From: Panorpa germanica
Lineage: Eukaryota; Arthropoda; Insecta; Mecoptera; Panorpidae
Direction: 5' to 3'
Assembly: GCA_963678705.1 (NCBI GenBank)
Contig: OY783220.1
Coordinates: 12,421,001 to 12,485,000 of the forward strand
Length of the DNA stretch: 64,000 nt
Position numbers and translations under genes: made by a program. Shown here in pieces: positions 36,737 to 49,054 of this stretch. Under the pieces are notes generated by a model. That model was given only the letters and a program-made list of their open reading frames with translations, made no database searches and was not told the origin of the DNA. Within the stretch, counting starts at the first letter, position 1. Each line of letters opens with the position of its first letter.

Positions 36737-36800
36737 GCGGATATGCAAACGCAGATCTTTAACTATATGCGCAAGCACTCTTCCACTGAGCCACCTCAAC
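36737..36800 (-). repeat. tRNA-like relic, possible SINE head
   Basis: On the minus strand GGTGGCTCAGTGGAAGAGTG resembles a tRNA A box with its D arm. About 30 bases later GCGTTTGCATATCCGC sits where a B box and T arm should be, but it is eroded. The anticodon arm does not pair. It looks like a decayed tRNA-derived element, not a working tRNA. Confidence 0.35.
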
Positions 36801-37716
36801 GGCTGATATTTATTAGATTAGATTTCTACATAAAAAAATTATCTAAAATATTCACCAAGCGATTAAACAAGTTAAGGTACTATTTGTACACATTAAAGTC
36901 GTGTATACAGTGCGCCAGTATCGCGTCAAGTTCTTAGTAAAAGAAATAATGTCAAAGAAAAGTGTCTGGCCAGGCAAATAAAGAAATGGTATCCATGTTT
37001 TGAACCAGATGAGTTAGCGAATTTTTCACAGTTTTCTTATTTTAAAATTGTTTATTATTTTGTACATATTGTGACTTCTCTCTCTCTCTCTTGTCAAGTG
37101 GTGTCATATTTTCACATTTGTTATTGTAATACCATTGGATTAAATACATTCACACCTACTTCCTGTATAAAACAACAATAGAAAACTTCTATCAGATTTA
37201 AACGGATTACAAAATTCATTTCAATGTAAATGTACAAACATCTTAACAAAATACTTAATTTAAACATATTGTTTATAAAATATGAAACAACTTACTAAAG
37301 CATTAAAAGTTTCCCGCGCTTTTCTTATGTAAACAATGCAACAACCTTTAAAGACATTATTCAACATCTTACATAAATCTCCTGAAAGTTTACAACCACT
37401 AAGAAAGTGTATAAACCGCTTATAGGAACAATAGGTTTGATCTTATTGATTGAGTGTAATTTATTAGAGGTAGAAATTTGTGGTTTTTGGTTAGGATGTG
37501 ATCTGTTTTACCAACACTTCTAGCCGCCATTTTGTTTCACATTGAACGTGATTCATTGCCCTGCGACTTTCATGTCAAAGGGTTTATTTGTAATTAATTA
37601 TTCACGGAGGGTCGTGAACTCTCTGGCAGTACTATAACATATTTAATTAGATACTTCATTTTTGATTATAATTGGCTTTGTTTCGTGGGTTTATCTATTT
37701 ATACTCATAATTATAT

Positions 37717-37786
<70 letters not shown>

Positions 37787-38588
37787 GAAAAATGACAAGC
37801 TAAAATCAATTATAACGTACATAAAGGTCCTCTCAAACGCTGTATGACGTCATTTTTGTAGTCATATCTTGTATAATAGGATTTGTGAAAGAGAACAGAG
37901 TTATAGCTGACATTTTTTACTTGAAAAATGAACTTTAGGACTGTTAAGTAGTAGAACATAAAGTAAAACTAAGAGAACAAGACGAGAAGTTAAAAACTTT
38001 TCGTTTTCAACATCTTCAAGAAATAAAATTTCACCAAAAGATTACTTCAACAAATAAATATAAAAATCCCAGCACTTAAGGCCATTTGAAACGATCTCTG
38101 ATTTGCGTATCATCCCCAATAACATTAATAATAACCACCCTTAACGTTCAACCCTCTCTACCAGTTTCCTCTTCAATTTCTTCAGATATTCGTGTGTTCT
38201 TATGGTATGTACACATTTGCGTATCATCAGTGTTTTCTCAGAAGCTATCATTTGCTTCTTCCCATGTTTCTGTTCCTTCTTGTATGCATTAAGTTAAACA
38301 AATACTGCGCGTTGTTTTCACCACAAAATAAGGGTAGATGTATACCCTACGAATAAGTTTTCACCCTCGTTTTGTGTACAAGAGTTGACTAACCCTAGTT
38401 GCAGGGGTTAATAAAGTTACAACCGTACGAAATTGTCATTTAAAAGATTTTGTGTTTTAATTTATGTTGTCTTTATTGCACAGAGTTTCTTAATGAATGA
38501 TTAATTCATTGCTTGTAGTAGTGCAACAAAGCAGGTTCCAGAATATTTCAGTAGTATAACAAGGAAGGTTTCAGAAACATTCGAGTTT
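36801..38588. other. noncoding stretch upstream of the retrotransposon insertion
   Basis: Holds the (AC)n(AT)n microsatellite and a TAAAGGTCCTCTCAAACGC word near 37822 that resembles the CACAC-type ends elsewhere. Otherwise nothing is recognised. Confidence 0.35.
37716..37783. repeat. (AC)n(AT)n microsatellite
   Basis: About 6 AC units followed by about 27 AT units without interruption. Length is likely variable between individuals. Confidence 0.95.
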
Positions 38589-38603
38589 AAATAAAATATT
38601 ACT

Positions 38604-39405
38604 AATAGGGAAAAGGTATTTGGGGGGGACATACAAAAGAGAATATGGATATATGAGAGACTGATAGCCAGTATGATGTCGTATGGAGCAGAGGTTTGGG
38701 GGTGGAAGGAACAAGAAAAGTTGGAAAGAATACAGGTGAGATACATGAAATGGGTACTAGGGCTGGACAGGTGCACGCCAGGATACATGGTGATGGAGGA
38801 GCTAAAGAGGGATAAGATACGAATTAAAACAGGGGAAAGAGCGGTAAAATACGAGGAGAAATTGAACAGAGCGGAAAGCAAAATCTTAAAGAAAATAAGA
38901 GAGGATTACATAAAGAATGGGGGGGGGAGGAGGTCCAAAAAAGAGAAAAGAATACTTTGAAAGGAATGGAATGGCGATCGAGGAGGCAGAGAGGAGAAGA
39001 GAAGGCGGCGCAAGTGTGGCAGAGGAGCTAAGGAGAAGGGATAAGGAGACACAGCAGCAGGAGAGAATGGGAAAAATAGAAAAAAGTAACTACAATAAAA
39101 GATATAAGAGGTTATGGGAAAATAATGTGCCTCAGTACCTTATAGAAAAGGACATAAAACACATAAGAAGAACAGCAAGGTTTAGATTGGGAAATGAGGA
39201 AAAAGGAAACAGATACTGGGAAAAGAGTGAGGAAAGAAAGTGTAGAATGTGTGGAGCGGAGGACGAAACACTGGAGCACATTAAGTTTGAGTGTAAGGAA
39301 AAAGTAGCAAGCGAAAGGAATATTGGCCAGCTATTAAAGGGAGGCAGTGAAGGAAAGAGGTGGATGGCGGAAATAGTAAGAAGGAAAGGAAAAACAGGAG
39401 AATAA
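38604..39405 (+). pseudogene. retrotransposon ORF2 C-terminus with CCHC finger, one frameshift
   Basis: The first frame reads ASMMSYGAEVWGWKEQEKLE, then LGLDRCTPGYMVMEELKRDK. After a run of nine Gs (38919-38927) the family-like sequence continues in the +2 frame (KKRKEYFERNGMAIEEAE), so the G-run has shifted the frame. The second part ends with a zinc-finger-like CRMCGAEDETLEHIKFEC (C-x2-C-x8-H-x4-C), then RWMAEIVRRKGKTGE and a TAA stop. This is the C-terminal region after the reverse transcriptase domain in R1/Jockey-type insect elements. No reverse transcriptase catalytic motif remains. Confidence 0.85.
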
Positions 39406-39615
39406 ACTGGTGGTAATAAGCTGGTGGAGAATAATAGAGAGGGCCAAAAGAAGAAGAAGCAGAAAGCACTTTTGGAAGTAGTAAAAGTCGAGAAGATTTT
39501 AAGTTTATTTTAAGTTTAGTTTTAAGTTTGGAATGTATATAGGAATGAAATGTATTAGAAATATAATACTGTAGATTGTAAAGCCGAAAGGCATACACAA
39601 TTAATATATAAAATA
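38604..39615 (+). mobile_element. 5'-truncated non-LTR retrotransposon insertion
   Basis: Exact 15 bp copies of AAATAAAATATTACT flank the insert at 38589-38603 and 39616-39630, with an A/T-rich tail (ATATATAAAATAAAAT) before the right copy. This is the signature of target-primed reverse transcription. The coding part starts at the junction (EKVFGGDIQKRIW), so only the 3' end of the element was copied. A short untranslated tail follows the stop at 39403-39405. Confidence 0.88.
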
Positions 39616-40429
39616 AAATAAAATATTACTTTACGTCAAAAAATTGAACAGTGTACCAACTTAAGAAAATGAGTAATTAATTATAATTATAAATGTTTCA
39701 TAAATTTAAATAACTGTCCCTTGTTATAATTGAAGTCTTCTTCGAAAACCTTTTAGGTTAAGATTAAATTTAAATGAAAATAAAGACGTAATAAAGAATA
39801 AATAAATAATGAAGTTTCTGTGTTTTATTAACGTTAAAAACGTCTTAAATGCACTGAATAAGCCAGTGACCTTTTTAAAAGTATCCATTTGATTTAATAC
39901 GCGACGTAGGAGGCTGTAAAAAAGAACAAGATTAAAATAATCTGTTGTAAGCACCCTAAAAAGATACGAATAAAATGTCTGAGTACCTTGTTACAAAATC
40001 TGATAAAAACACATTACATTACATTAATTAAACATTTATTTTAAGAACGTCTAAAGGTATGCATCCACTGATACGAACGTTTAATCGATTGTAAACGATT
40101 TGCAGTTTAGTTGCATGTGACCTTTACAGAATGAAAGCAATCTATGTGTGATCAATGTTTGTGGAACATACTCCTAAACAACTTCTAATTGGTTGCCTGC
40201 TATAAAGTCGTAAACACTTGTTTGATTGCGAATAGAAACTACATTGAAAGTTCGTACCGTTTCTAGCACACGCCAACTATAAAATAGTAACTAACTGTAA
40301 AGGATAGTTTGAAATTAATGGTCAAGGCAGTAACGTAATGTTATTAATAAGGGACATGGTTTAGGCTTCAATTATATTCCCTTCAATTATATTTCCTACC
40401 TGGTTGGAATCATGTTGTCAATTTCTTGT

Positions 40430-40585
40430 GTTACCTTATTGACCTTATCAATAAAACTAAGTTAATCTCTTGATTTTAAGTACCAATACTCGTGTCTATA
40501 ACTTGTAAATGATTATAAATGTATATATTGTTTTAAGTGCTAATAACTGTTGATGAAAGTTGATGCATTCAAATAAGTCGTGTTA
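40430..40585 (+). repeat. dispersed repeat T, copy 2
   Basis: Same ordered blocks as 8250-8420, directly upstream of the Jockey-like fragment. Small insertions and deletions separate the copies. Confidence 0.7.
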
Positions 40586-40594
40586 AAAATTAAA

Positions 40595-41085
40595 TTTCAA
40601 TTCATCTGTTCCCAACTATATATGTGAGGTACCTGGAAATACACTTAGACAGGAGTCTTACTTGGAAGAAGCATATATTTACAAAGAGAAAGCAGCTAGG
40701 CCTACAACTGCGGAAGATATACTAGCTGATAAGACGTAATACACAACTGAGCACTGAAAACAAACTCCTGCTTTACAAATTCATGCTTAAGCCGGTATTC
40801 AAATATGGAGTACTGAATCTACATTTAATATTCCAAATAATCCATAGATTCTAATCTAAAATGCTAAGGATTGTCACGAATGCACTATGGCTTGTACCTA
40901 ATAACATAATACATCGGGATCTGGATATACCCACAGTTAATGAAGAAATAGTGCATAGAATCAAAGCATACAAAGAGATAGTACTTGAACATCCAAACAA
41001 TTTGGCCAACTGTCTAATGTCCAATAATTCGGTAGTATGCAGACTAAAAAAGAAAGTACTTCAAGACCAACTAATGCCAATCTAG
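40595..41085 (+). pseudogene. Jockey-like retrotransposon, C-terminal reverse-transcriptase region, with stops
   Basis: Reads VRYLEIHLDRSLTWKKHI, then FTKRKQLGLQLRKIY, a stop where Trp is usual, STENKLLLYKFMLKP, FKYGV and, after another stop, SKMLRIVTNALWLVPNN and HRDLDIPTVNEEI. This order is the thumb and tail region seen in Jockey-clade elements (YLGLHLDRRLTW, ENKLLLYK, LRPIWTYG, LRxIxxAPWYVPN). At least two in-frame stops mark it as dead. Confidence 0.83.
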
Positions 41086-41216
41086 GATGTATTGAAATTG
41101 AGGAATGAGTCGATGGGCTACCCCGATCAAGGCACTTTATTTTTACATACCTATCATTGAATGGCTTCTAAACAGGACAGATTGAAATATTCTACAGAAA
41201 TCAAAAATTGACCTCA
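41086..41216 (+). mobile_element. 3' UTR of the Jockey-like element
   Basis: Follows the TAG at 41083-41085. It is paralogous to 6058-6195: both contain ATGAGTCGATGGGC, CACTTTATTTTT, ACATACCTATCA and ACAGATT-like blocks in the same order. Confidence 0.75.
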
Positions 41217-42439
41217 TTTTCTAAATATATAGCACAGTGTTAATGCCAAAGTACGCTACTGTCCGGGAAACCGAACATGATAATAACGTTATCAGTTCAA
41301 ATAAGTATCTGGTACTCTAAGAAAACAACGATGAAGACACTTTGACAAATACAACTCCTTAAGTTAGCGCAAACAATGCAATCTGGCAGTAAATATGTCT
41401 TCCTTGAGCTTGTAATTATTCGTGCTTGACAATTATTATCTGCATGTCGTGGATTAAAACATGCAGTGGTGTTCAAACACGGAGAATGTCTAAACCTTTA
41501 GATTGACAAATGAAAATCACCATGTAATGTGACATGCAATTTCACTTGAGTACGACAAGCAATTAACCTCTAACCTTTAGTGTAGATTACAACCTGTGAC
41601 CTATAAGAGCGGTCAACCAAATGAATCGAATACTTTTGTTGCTTAATGAATATATCCATACGACTATAATGAATGATTGAAAGTGACACGTCGAAAGAGA
41701 CTGAAATTATGATAAATGTGTTTGATGTATTATTTGCTGAACTGATAAAGAAAATGGATGACGTTGTTAGCGTCGGATATGAATACCCATTTGTCATTCC
41801 TTGACGCGCAATGACAATTATGGAAATATATATTTTATAAATATTATTTTCAATAGTTAAATTAATTGCAAACGAAACGTAGTAGGTAATATTTCAAGCG
41901 TTGTTCATTTTAATATTTTTACTCAAAGTTACGATTCGAAATATTAATATCATAAAGAAATCGTATCCACGGTCAATAGAACATTTTCTATTTATATTTT
42001 AAAACCATGACGTACGTAGTTTGAGCTTGTACAGAAAATTGTGAAGTTTAAAATTGAAGTGGATACTAGAGATTTTTATTTTTATGTGAACTTTTTGTTT
42101 AACGTGCATTAATTGTTTGCAATTTGCATCCCATCGACCCATATACGGTACAATTTGTGGTAATGGTACTCAAGTAAAATGCCTGTTAAATGGTGTTGTT
42201 AACGCCCAAGTAAAAGTCATTCAAGTAAAAGTAATTTCAACATGCTACCCACCATTTTTACTACTTAGGCCTGTCGCACACTGCAAGCGTATTTAAGCGA
42301 CGGTGAATTCGGACGGAAATCGGCAGCCCACAATACAACGTACCGATACGACAGTACGCCAATAGAGTTTTTTTTATATATATAATTTCTCGGGCTTCCT
42401 AAGCACGTAGCCTTTTATCGCCCCTAATATGGTTCTGCT

Positions 42440-43140
42440 TCTTCTTATACTTTATATCCAGACAACAAGAATGATCTATTCATGGCTACTGCTGTTATAA
42501 ATTTCGGTTTCACAAACAAAAAGTGACGGTGTTAACAGGAAGCGTCTGCGAAGTCTGTAGCACCGCCCTTTGGAGTCCATTTCTTCCCATTGCTGTATTT
42601 GTACATTGCCACAGAATGTGGTCAGGATCTGCCTCCTCTTAAACCACATTCGCATATAGAGTTTTGAATGATCTTGTTTCTTGCTAGATGTTTCGGAGCT
42701 CCAGTATGATTCATTCTTAGTCTTGAGGTCATAGTTATTAACTTTCTTGGCCATTTTAGTTTGGCAAACCATGGCTTACGTTTCAGTATTGGTTGTATTT
42801 TATAAAATTCTCTACCTTTATCAGAATTATCTCACTTGTGTTGCCAATTTCTTATTTCATTTCTTTCTAATTCAGCTTTCATGTCTAATTTTATAAAATA
42901 TGAAATATAGTTAACACAAGAAGCAGCTAGCTTGGCCATTTGGTCAGTTTTTTCATTTCCCTTAATTCTCTTATGTGACGGTAGTGTATTGGAGTTGTCT
43001 ACACTAACATAATTTATACTGAGAGCAAATTTTTACTTTAATTTTGTTCGGATAGGTTTAGCGTTGTAGTATGCTTTATCTATGGTAATTAAGCATTCAA
43101 ATTTAATTTTCACGTATTCCTCATATACTCCGTATGAACC
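42440..43140 (-). pseudogene. non-LTR retrotransposon RNase H region and C-terminus, decayed
   Basis: Minus-strand translation gives ALSINYVSVDNSNTLPSHKR, IKGNEKTDQMAKLAASCV, then further on WFAKLKWPRKL, SRLRMNHTGAPKHLAR and NSICECGLRGG. The SHKRIKGNEKTDQMAKLAA segment matches the end of an RNase H domain (H..I.GNE.AD.LAK). The SRLR.NH...L.R and C.CG motifs match the C-terminal tail of I-clade-like and related insect elements. In-frame stops show it is a relic. Confidence 0.78.
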
Positions 43141-43604
43141 AGAAAATGTTAAGCAGCTTTAAATTAATGATGAAATAAATATACATTAAAATATAGTTCA
43201 CTTCCGGCATGAAGATACAACTGAACCAGGTAATTTTAATTAAGATAAAGCTTGAAATAAGCCACAGGTATTTAAGTTGATGTTACATTTAAGTCCACGT
43301 TGACTTTGATTTATGGTCCTTTACTCCCTGGTACACAATTACGAATGTAAAGTCCATTAACAAGATTATCCCTTATAAACTATATATGTACATATTCCTC
43401 GAGTAATTTACTTGTTTATAATAAATTTTCCAGTGTGTGTGTGTGTATGGAAAACTCTAAAATAAACATTTATTGTTCCGACCGAGCTTGAGCTCGAACA
43501 TGAAAGCTAACAAAGGTTATCTCTCATCACAAAAACTGACACAAGTAATTTTGTAATGACAATATTTATTTTATACTTGTAAAACATGTATATCAAATAT
43601 CCAG

Positions 43605-43830
43605 TTCTGGTGAAGAAGGAACTTTGGATCATATTATGTTTGAATGCAAAAATTATAGTTTACAAAGATCAAAATTCAATAGTGATATATTAGATGTGAT
43701 TAAAGTTTTTCTGTTAATACTAAGTTTTTGTTAAGTGATTCAAAATTAATATTTAGAAATATGTATAAAAAATGTTAGATGGTGACTATGACGAATAAAA
43801 GACAAGGAAAATAAGAAAAAAATATCCAGT
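43605..43830 (+). pseudogene. non-LTR retrotransposon C-terminal scrap
   Basis: Reads SSGEEGTLDHIMFECKNYS then LQRSKFNSDIL, a typical C-terminal E-T-x-x-H-x3-x-C half-finger followed by the usual tail, then stop codons. It lies on the opposite strand to the RNase H fragment nearby, so it is from a separate insertion or a rearrangement. Confidence 0.62.
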
Positions 43831-43935
43831 TCATTTGTGAGACAGCTCAAAATATTAAGTTTTGAAATTTGCGTTTTATAAATTGTTTGGTTGCATTTAT
43901 GAGTTAGCTCTATTAAACCTAGAGCCGGCACTGCA
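43826..43935 (+). repeat. dispersed repeat U, copy 1
   Basis: ATCCAGTTCATTTGTGAGACA and the following GCTC.AATATT..G.TTTGAAAT are matched at 57372-57430. It ends near GAGCCGGCACTG, which looks like a hAT-type end. Confidence 0.45.
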
Positions 43936-46900
43936 TTATTAAAACACACTTTTATTATAGTAAGGCATTATTAAGTCACGTGTCGTATAAGTAGATTACT
44001 TGGGGTGTGGCCAAGGGGATGAGGACCTCACACACGTTGTCGCATTGATAAAGGATCGGGCGGTTAACAGTGGGGTCAGATAGAAGTGAAGTGGGGATCA
44101 AATTAGTAAATTATGAAGGTAGATATGAGAGCTGATATATCAAGTCAACTAGCAGCCATAAAATAATTCAACATTATCAAAGCTGTCACATTACTGGTGC
44201 CAGTTTTTGTGAACGACATATATTAATGACGCTGTGCTAAAGTTAAAGAAATATAATATACGCTGCATAATTAGAAACTCAAAACACGTAACAAAATGTC
44301 AACGTTAGGGGGGTGAGGGGTGGGGTGTTGATATGATCATGATATTTCACCAGTACATGATGTGCTATATAAAGTTGAGTGATGTAATTTTTCAAAATAT
44401 ATATAAGCATCTAAATCATATATTATTCCAATCCTTCTAAAATGATCGAATATGTACATTAAGTACCCCTTCAACCAATTCGACGGCAACCAATACTACA
44501 TCAAGTTTAAAATATTTGATTTTATCATCCCCCATGCTATAAGGGTGTGTCAAATGATGGTTTAATACAGGGTGTTTACGGTCTTGTATTTATCCTTTTA
44601 AGGGTTGATAGTACAGGTCTAAAAGGAGTTTATAATTGGTAAAACACTTTTTTATAAGGAGTACAAAGAGTAGCTTTCTTATATTAAATACTAGAATTTA
44701 CCCCCGTTGCAAGCGACGACTGTCTTTTGTGTGTGAATTGTATTTTATTTCAAATTTTATTTCCATTTTTAAATTGAAATATTTAACTCGCTTTTACGAA
44801 GTAAAAGATATAGAGCAAAAAGTAAAAAAAATAATTTTCAGTTTAAATTACGGGTTTCCAGGAAATTCAGGGAAAAAATGTTTATGAGAATATATGAGAT
44901 CACAACACCACAAAAACTACCAACATAGTAAGAGAAAATGGGCTGACGTAAATAAATAAAATTTGAAAAAATCTTCAACAATTAAAATATAATAAATATA
45001 CACCTAGCAGAAGTAGAATTTATTCAAATGTCGCAAAATGTTAACACACCAATATTAATAAATATTCGAAGCTTTTGTTACAAACAGACATTTTCAGTGA
45101 AGCTTTAAAAGCTGTTGTGACAACATGACTGTCGCCTGGCTCTAGCCTGTCAAGACTTCAAAATGTATGTTTCTACGCGTTGTAATACATTACTCAACAC
45201 TGTTGATTTAAATTTGAATATTTATAATACACAACACATGCTGTGACATTTTTGACATGTTTTGATTACTTGGAAAGGAGGAAACAACCATATTAAAATG
45301 ATAGAATTAATTTGATAAGGAAACCATTGCTTAACCCACCCTTGCTTTTGTTTTCAATGAATTTTACTTTTTACTTTTATTAACTTTTATTTACTTTTAC
45401 AAACTATCTCGAGCAAGATAAATAGGAAATTATATACAAGTACGTATTGTGCAAGTAGTAGTATGTGTATGAATAGAAAAAGCTTTCAAAAGCTCAGTTT
45501 TATAGAAACTTTTCAAAAGATATATAATAGAAGCATATATTATTATAACTTTCCAACAGAGGCGGATAAGGCGGGAAGTGGTGGGGTGATTAACAAGTTT
45601 GAATTAAATAAAGAAATCAAATAAAATGTAATAGTATTGTAGGTAAACAAATAGCGCTACTTCTCAATATTTTAGACACAAATATAAACCGTCTACCCAA
45701 CTAAATATGAGAAATTAGTGAATGATAGAGTAAGTGTATTTCTATCTGATACAAAGCTTGACATTAAAGCAAGAATTACAGTCGGAAATATATGTAGTTA
45801 CGCATTACAAAATTTGCTATGTAAATTTAAGATACAAAGTTTTATTATATGGATCGGAAACTTGAACTTTAAAGAAGAATGATGGTAATTTCTTGTAGAT
45901 TTAGGAAAGAAAAAGTTTTCAGAAAAATGTATATTGCTTTATGTGAAAAGATGCCGTGGAAAATTATGTAAATATATACAACAGATATTGAGGAGAAATC
46001 GGCATAGTGACAGAAATTAGATGTCCTGTTTTGTAACGTTTCACTTGAATTATAGGTCACATCAACTTTATTTTCATTTGTTGTCCGACAGGTGTTGTGA
46101 TTTTGCCATTTGTAGCCTTGAAATACACATTTCATGTGAACGACTGTTAGAAACTGAATTGTAAATGAACTCTTTCATGACAAAAGAATGACACGCATCT
46201 TTAATATGATGGCAAAGTGACTCCCAAATGTTTACTGGGTTATTTCATGTAAAAAAAACTGCTGCAAGGGAACCCAAAGTATGCTGGAATGAGAAAGATA
46301 GCGAATATTGTAAGTTGGAAGAAAAAGTAGTCAATCGATGATGATCCAAAATTTAAATCATTTAATTATTACTTGTTCTTCAACAGATATAAATGGTAAT
46401 AAATCTTTAAAAAATAACTCGGCGCTTCCTTTAAAAGCGCTCCTGTTCTTTAGTTTCTTTCATATAATGAATTACCGTCGCTCCAGAACTGAGGATATTA
46501 AAGTAATAAATCCATTTATGAGTTTCTCTACCAAACATAATTTTCTATTTTCTTTATAAATATCTATTTTACAAAGAGTAATGAAATACACAATATAAAA
46601 ACAACAATAAAAAAATACGAAACAAAACTGTAAAAAAGATTCTCTTTGTATTGTTAGTAACAAAGAGATTTTACCGTAGAATTATTTCCGTAACAGACCT
46701 TTAACTTCGCTTTGGTTGTATCAAATATCCAATTTAGCGCGTAACTTTGCCGTTGGCATTCCTTTAAACAACTCGATACACCTGTTCAGAACGATTCAAA
46801 TAACGGAGCTTTTGCAAAAGTCTGTGAACGTCTCGATATTTGACTCCGTTCCATTAGTCGAGTAATGGGATCGTGCAGCACACGTCCCTGATGGTTGTGG

Positions 46901-47044
46901 TAGCTTGGATTTACATTTGCTTTATAAATTGAACTCCATTTATATATATATACCTGTATCTAGGTATTTGCCAACTATATGCCCTGAATATAATAATGAA
47001 CATTCCTATAGACTTGTTATATAGTAAAAGCAATTTAGGGGCGG
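43936..47044. other. noncoding AT-rich stretch
   Basis: A mariner-like TACAGGGTGTTTACGG at 44567 and a CAGAGGCGGATAAGGCGG at 45559 look like single element ends without partners. Frames of 63-88 codons are not protein-like. Confidence 0.35.
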
Positions 47045-47745
47045 GCAAGGTCAAAATGATAAAAACAAATCATATTTTCGAGAATGTTTTTTGACGACAC
47101 AGTTAATATATAGTTATTTCTATAATTACTACATGATAAAATAATATGTAAGGAATTCTTTGTGAAATTTTTATAAATAAATATCAAGAAATGAGGCATT
47201 GACAGCGAATTTCCGCAGACGTCACAAAAAAAAGTAACATTGCGGTGCCACTCATAACTCATCACTGGATTTTCTGAAATCGAAAAACCAAAATGGTTTC
47301 ATTAGTTGATAAGTTTCTGCAGGTAATCCTATCGAGTTTTTATTTTTTTTACTGATTTTTCAATTTTTTGCAGCACTTAAAAGTCAAAATACTGATTTTT
47401 TATGAAAAAAATTAGAAACTTTGTTATTTTAAAATACGTTAAAATTTAAAAATTAAAAAAAACTCGACAGCGTTACCTCGGCATTTATGTAAAGAAAGAG
47501 TGTGCAATTTCAAAAGAATCGGTCTAGAAGATTTTGAGCCAGTGACTCTGAAAAAGCTATGTGTGAGAAACCGCATTTAAAAGTTTCAAAGTAACACGAA
47601 AGCAGACCAGAGAGGGAAGACTTAAAACTCTATATCTCCGACAGTTTTACTCCAATCGACTTCAAATTTTTACACAATAAACTTAATATGTTGCACAATA
47701 ATTTAAAAAAAAATTAAAAAAAGTTGAAACCTTACCCCCCCTTAA
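47045..47745 (-). repeat. R family copy R6, full length
   Basis: Both outer edges are preserved: GCAAGGTCAAAATG on the left and GTTGAAACCTTACCCCCCC on the right. They read inward as a short imperfect inverted pair (GGGNNAAGGTNNCAA). It carries an intact 76-codon minus-strand frame at 47035-47265 and an inner module at 47321-47478. Confidence 0.88.
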
Positions 47746-48424
47746 TACCTCACATTTATTTTTCGTTCTAAAGACTTAATGTTTCTGGTGTGTATTTTAT
47801 TATTTCCACCATCATTCCGTCACGGTATGCAGGCTGATTCTAGGGACCGTTAAAATATAACCCACCTGGGATTCCACAGCTTGACAGATGAGCAATTACC
47901 TCGCGTTCTAACAATAAGAAAAGAAACCCACTTGCTGCAGCACATAAACCAGACTGCTGGCTGCTTTATCACAGCATCTTGAACAGGTTTATTATCACCT
48001 TTCCTACCCCTTATCTTTCTTACCGTACCTTTGCTGTACCGGTAAAATAAATGAAGTTATTCCACACAGATGTGAAAGAAAAATGCTGATGAAGTTGGGT
48101 CTCTACCCACGTGGATGTTGGTAGAACTGTGCTGCGGTCTGATTCGATAAAATCTATCAATAAATTCAGCACGTGTTCGATGACGGTATATACGCTAGAG
48201 TCTCTGGTATATAGTTTATATAGTTCTATGCTTCACAAGTAAACTTCGGAATTTGCTTAGACATCGTGCTTAAAACAACACGATTTAGAATTAAACCTCA
48301 TGTTATAAACTTTCTTGGTATAATGGTATATTATAAGTTATTAAAAACTTGGTCTATCGAAAGGGTTCTTAAAAGTAAATTTACTGCAAAATATATTATA
48401 ATAATTTCCTCGCATTTTAAGCGG

Positions 48425-49054
48425 AATGGGCTTGTGTCCTCATTTTTTAGTGGTCGATTTTTCAATTGTTGATTGAAATTGATGTTAATAAATGTGTATT
48501 GGCGTGTATATTTTATTAAATATCTAAATGTTGACGAAGATATAGCAATTAAAAATTTAAATTGTCGTTTTAGCGCTAGAAATGGGCAGCCATATTTGTA
48601 TGACGTGAAATACATTTTAACGTCAATTATTTGTTGAGAAGGTCAGTGCTGTGGTAATGTTTTGTAGCTGTTGGTAGTCAAATAATCAAGTCAAGTCAAA
48701 GAATAATAAGTTTTTATTTTATTTAACCCTGTTACGGGAGACATAATATTGGAATTTTATTGTTCCTTGAAACAGCTGTAAATAATATTTGATATTTTGA
48801 TATATAAATACATATAGCAGAGATTTATGAACTGTAAGGTTGACAGCGGTTGTGATGTCACATGCATTTGGAATGTTGTACAACGTTGAATCCCTTTAAT
48901 AATCAAAGAGACAAAATGACTTTTTTAATTGTTAATATCTCCTAATATATAAGGAGTTATTAAAAAATAATTGTACATTTGAGGTTCTAGTAACCAACTT
49001 TATCAATATATAGTACACTTTTATAGAAATTAAGACATAGGACACAAGCCCATT
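48425..49054. mobile_element. 630 bp inverted-repeat element, copy A
   Basis: Ends AATGGGCTTGTGTCCT and, read inward, AATGGGCTTGTGTCCTA. It is collinear with 61080-61736 over essentially its whole length, including GGTCGATTTTTCAATTG, GTATTGGCGTGT and CAGTGCTGTGGTAATG. A near-palindrome (TCTCCTAATATATAAGGAG) lies near the right end. Flanking 8-mers differ, so no target duplication is visible. Small open frames inside are not conserved in copy B. Confidence 0.83.

Noticed and set aside
36737..36800. A working tRNA gene
   Set aside because: The anticodon arm does not pair and the B box is eroded.
38501..38881. 126-codon minus-strand frame
   Set aside because: Antisense of the plus-strand retrotransposon C-terminus, which has clear family motifs.
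39281..39598. 105-codon minus-strand frame
   Set aside because: Antisense of the end of the same retrotransposon and its untranslated tail.
44567..44582. A mariner-like end TACAGGGTGTTTACGG
   Set aside because: No inverted partner within a few kilobases, so no element can be drawn.
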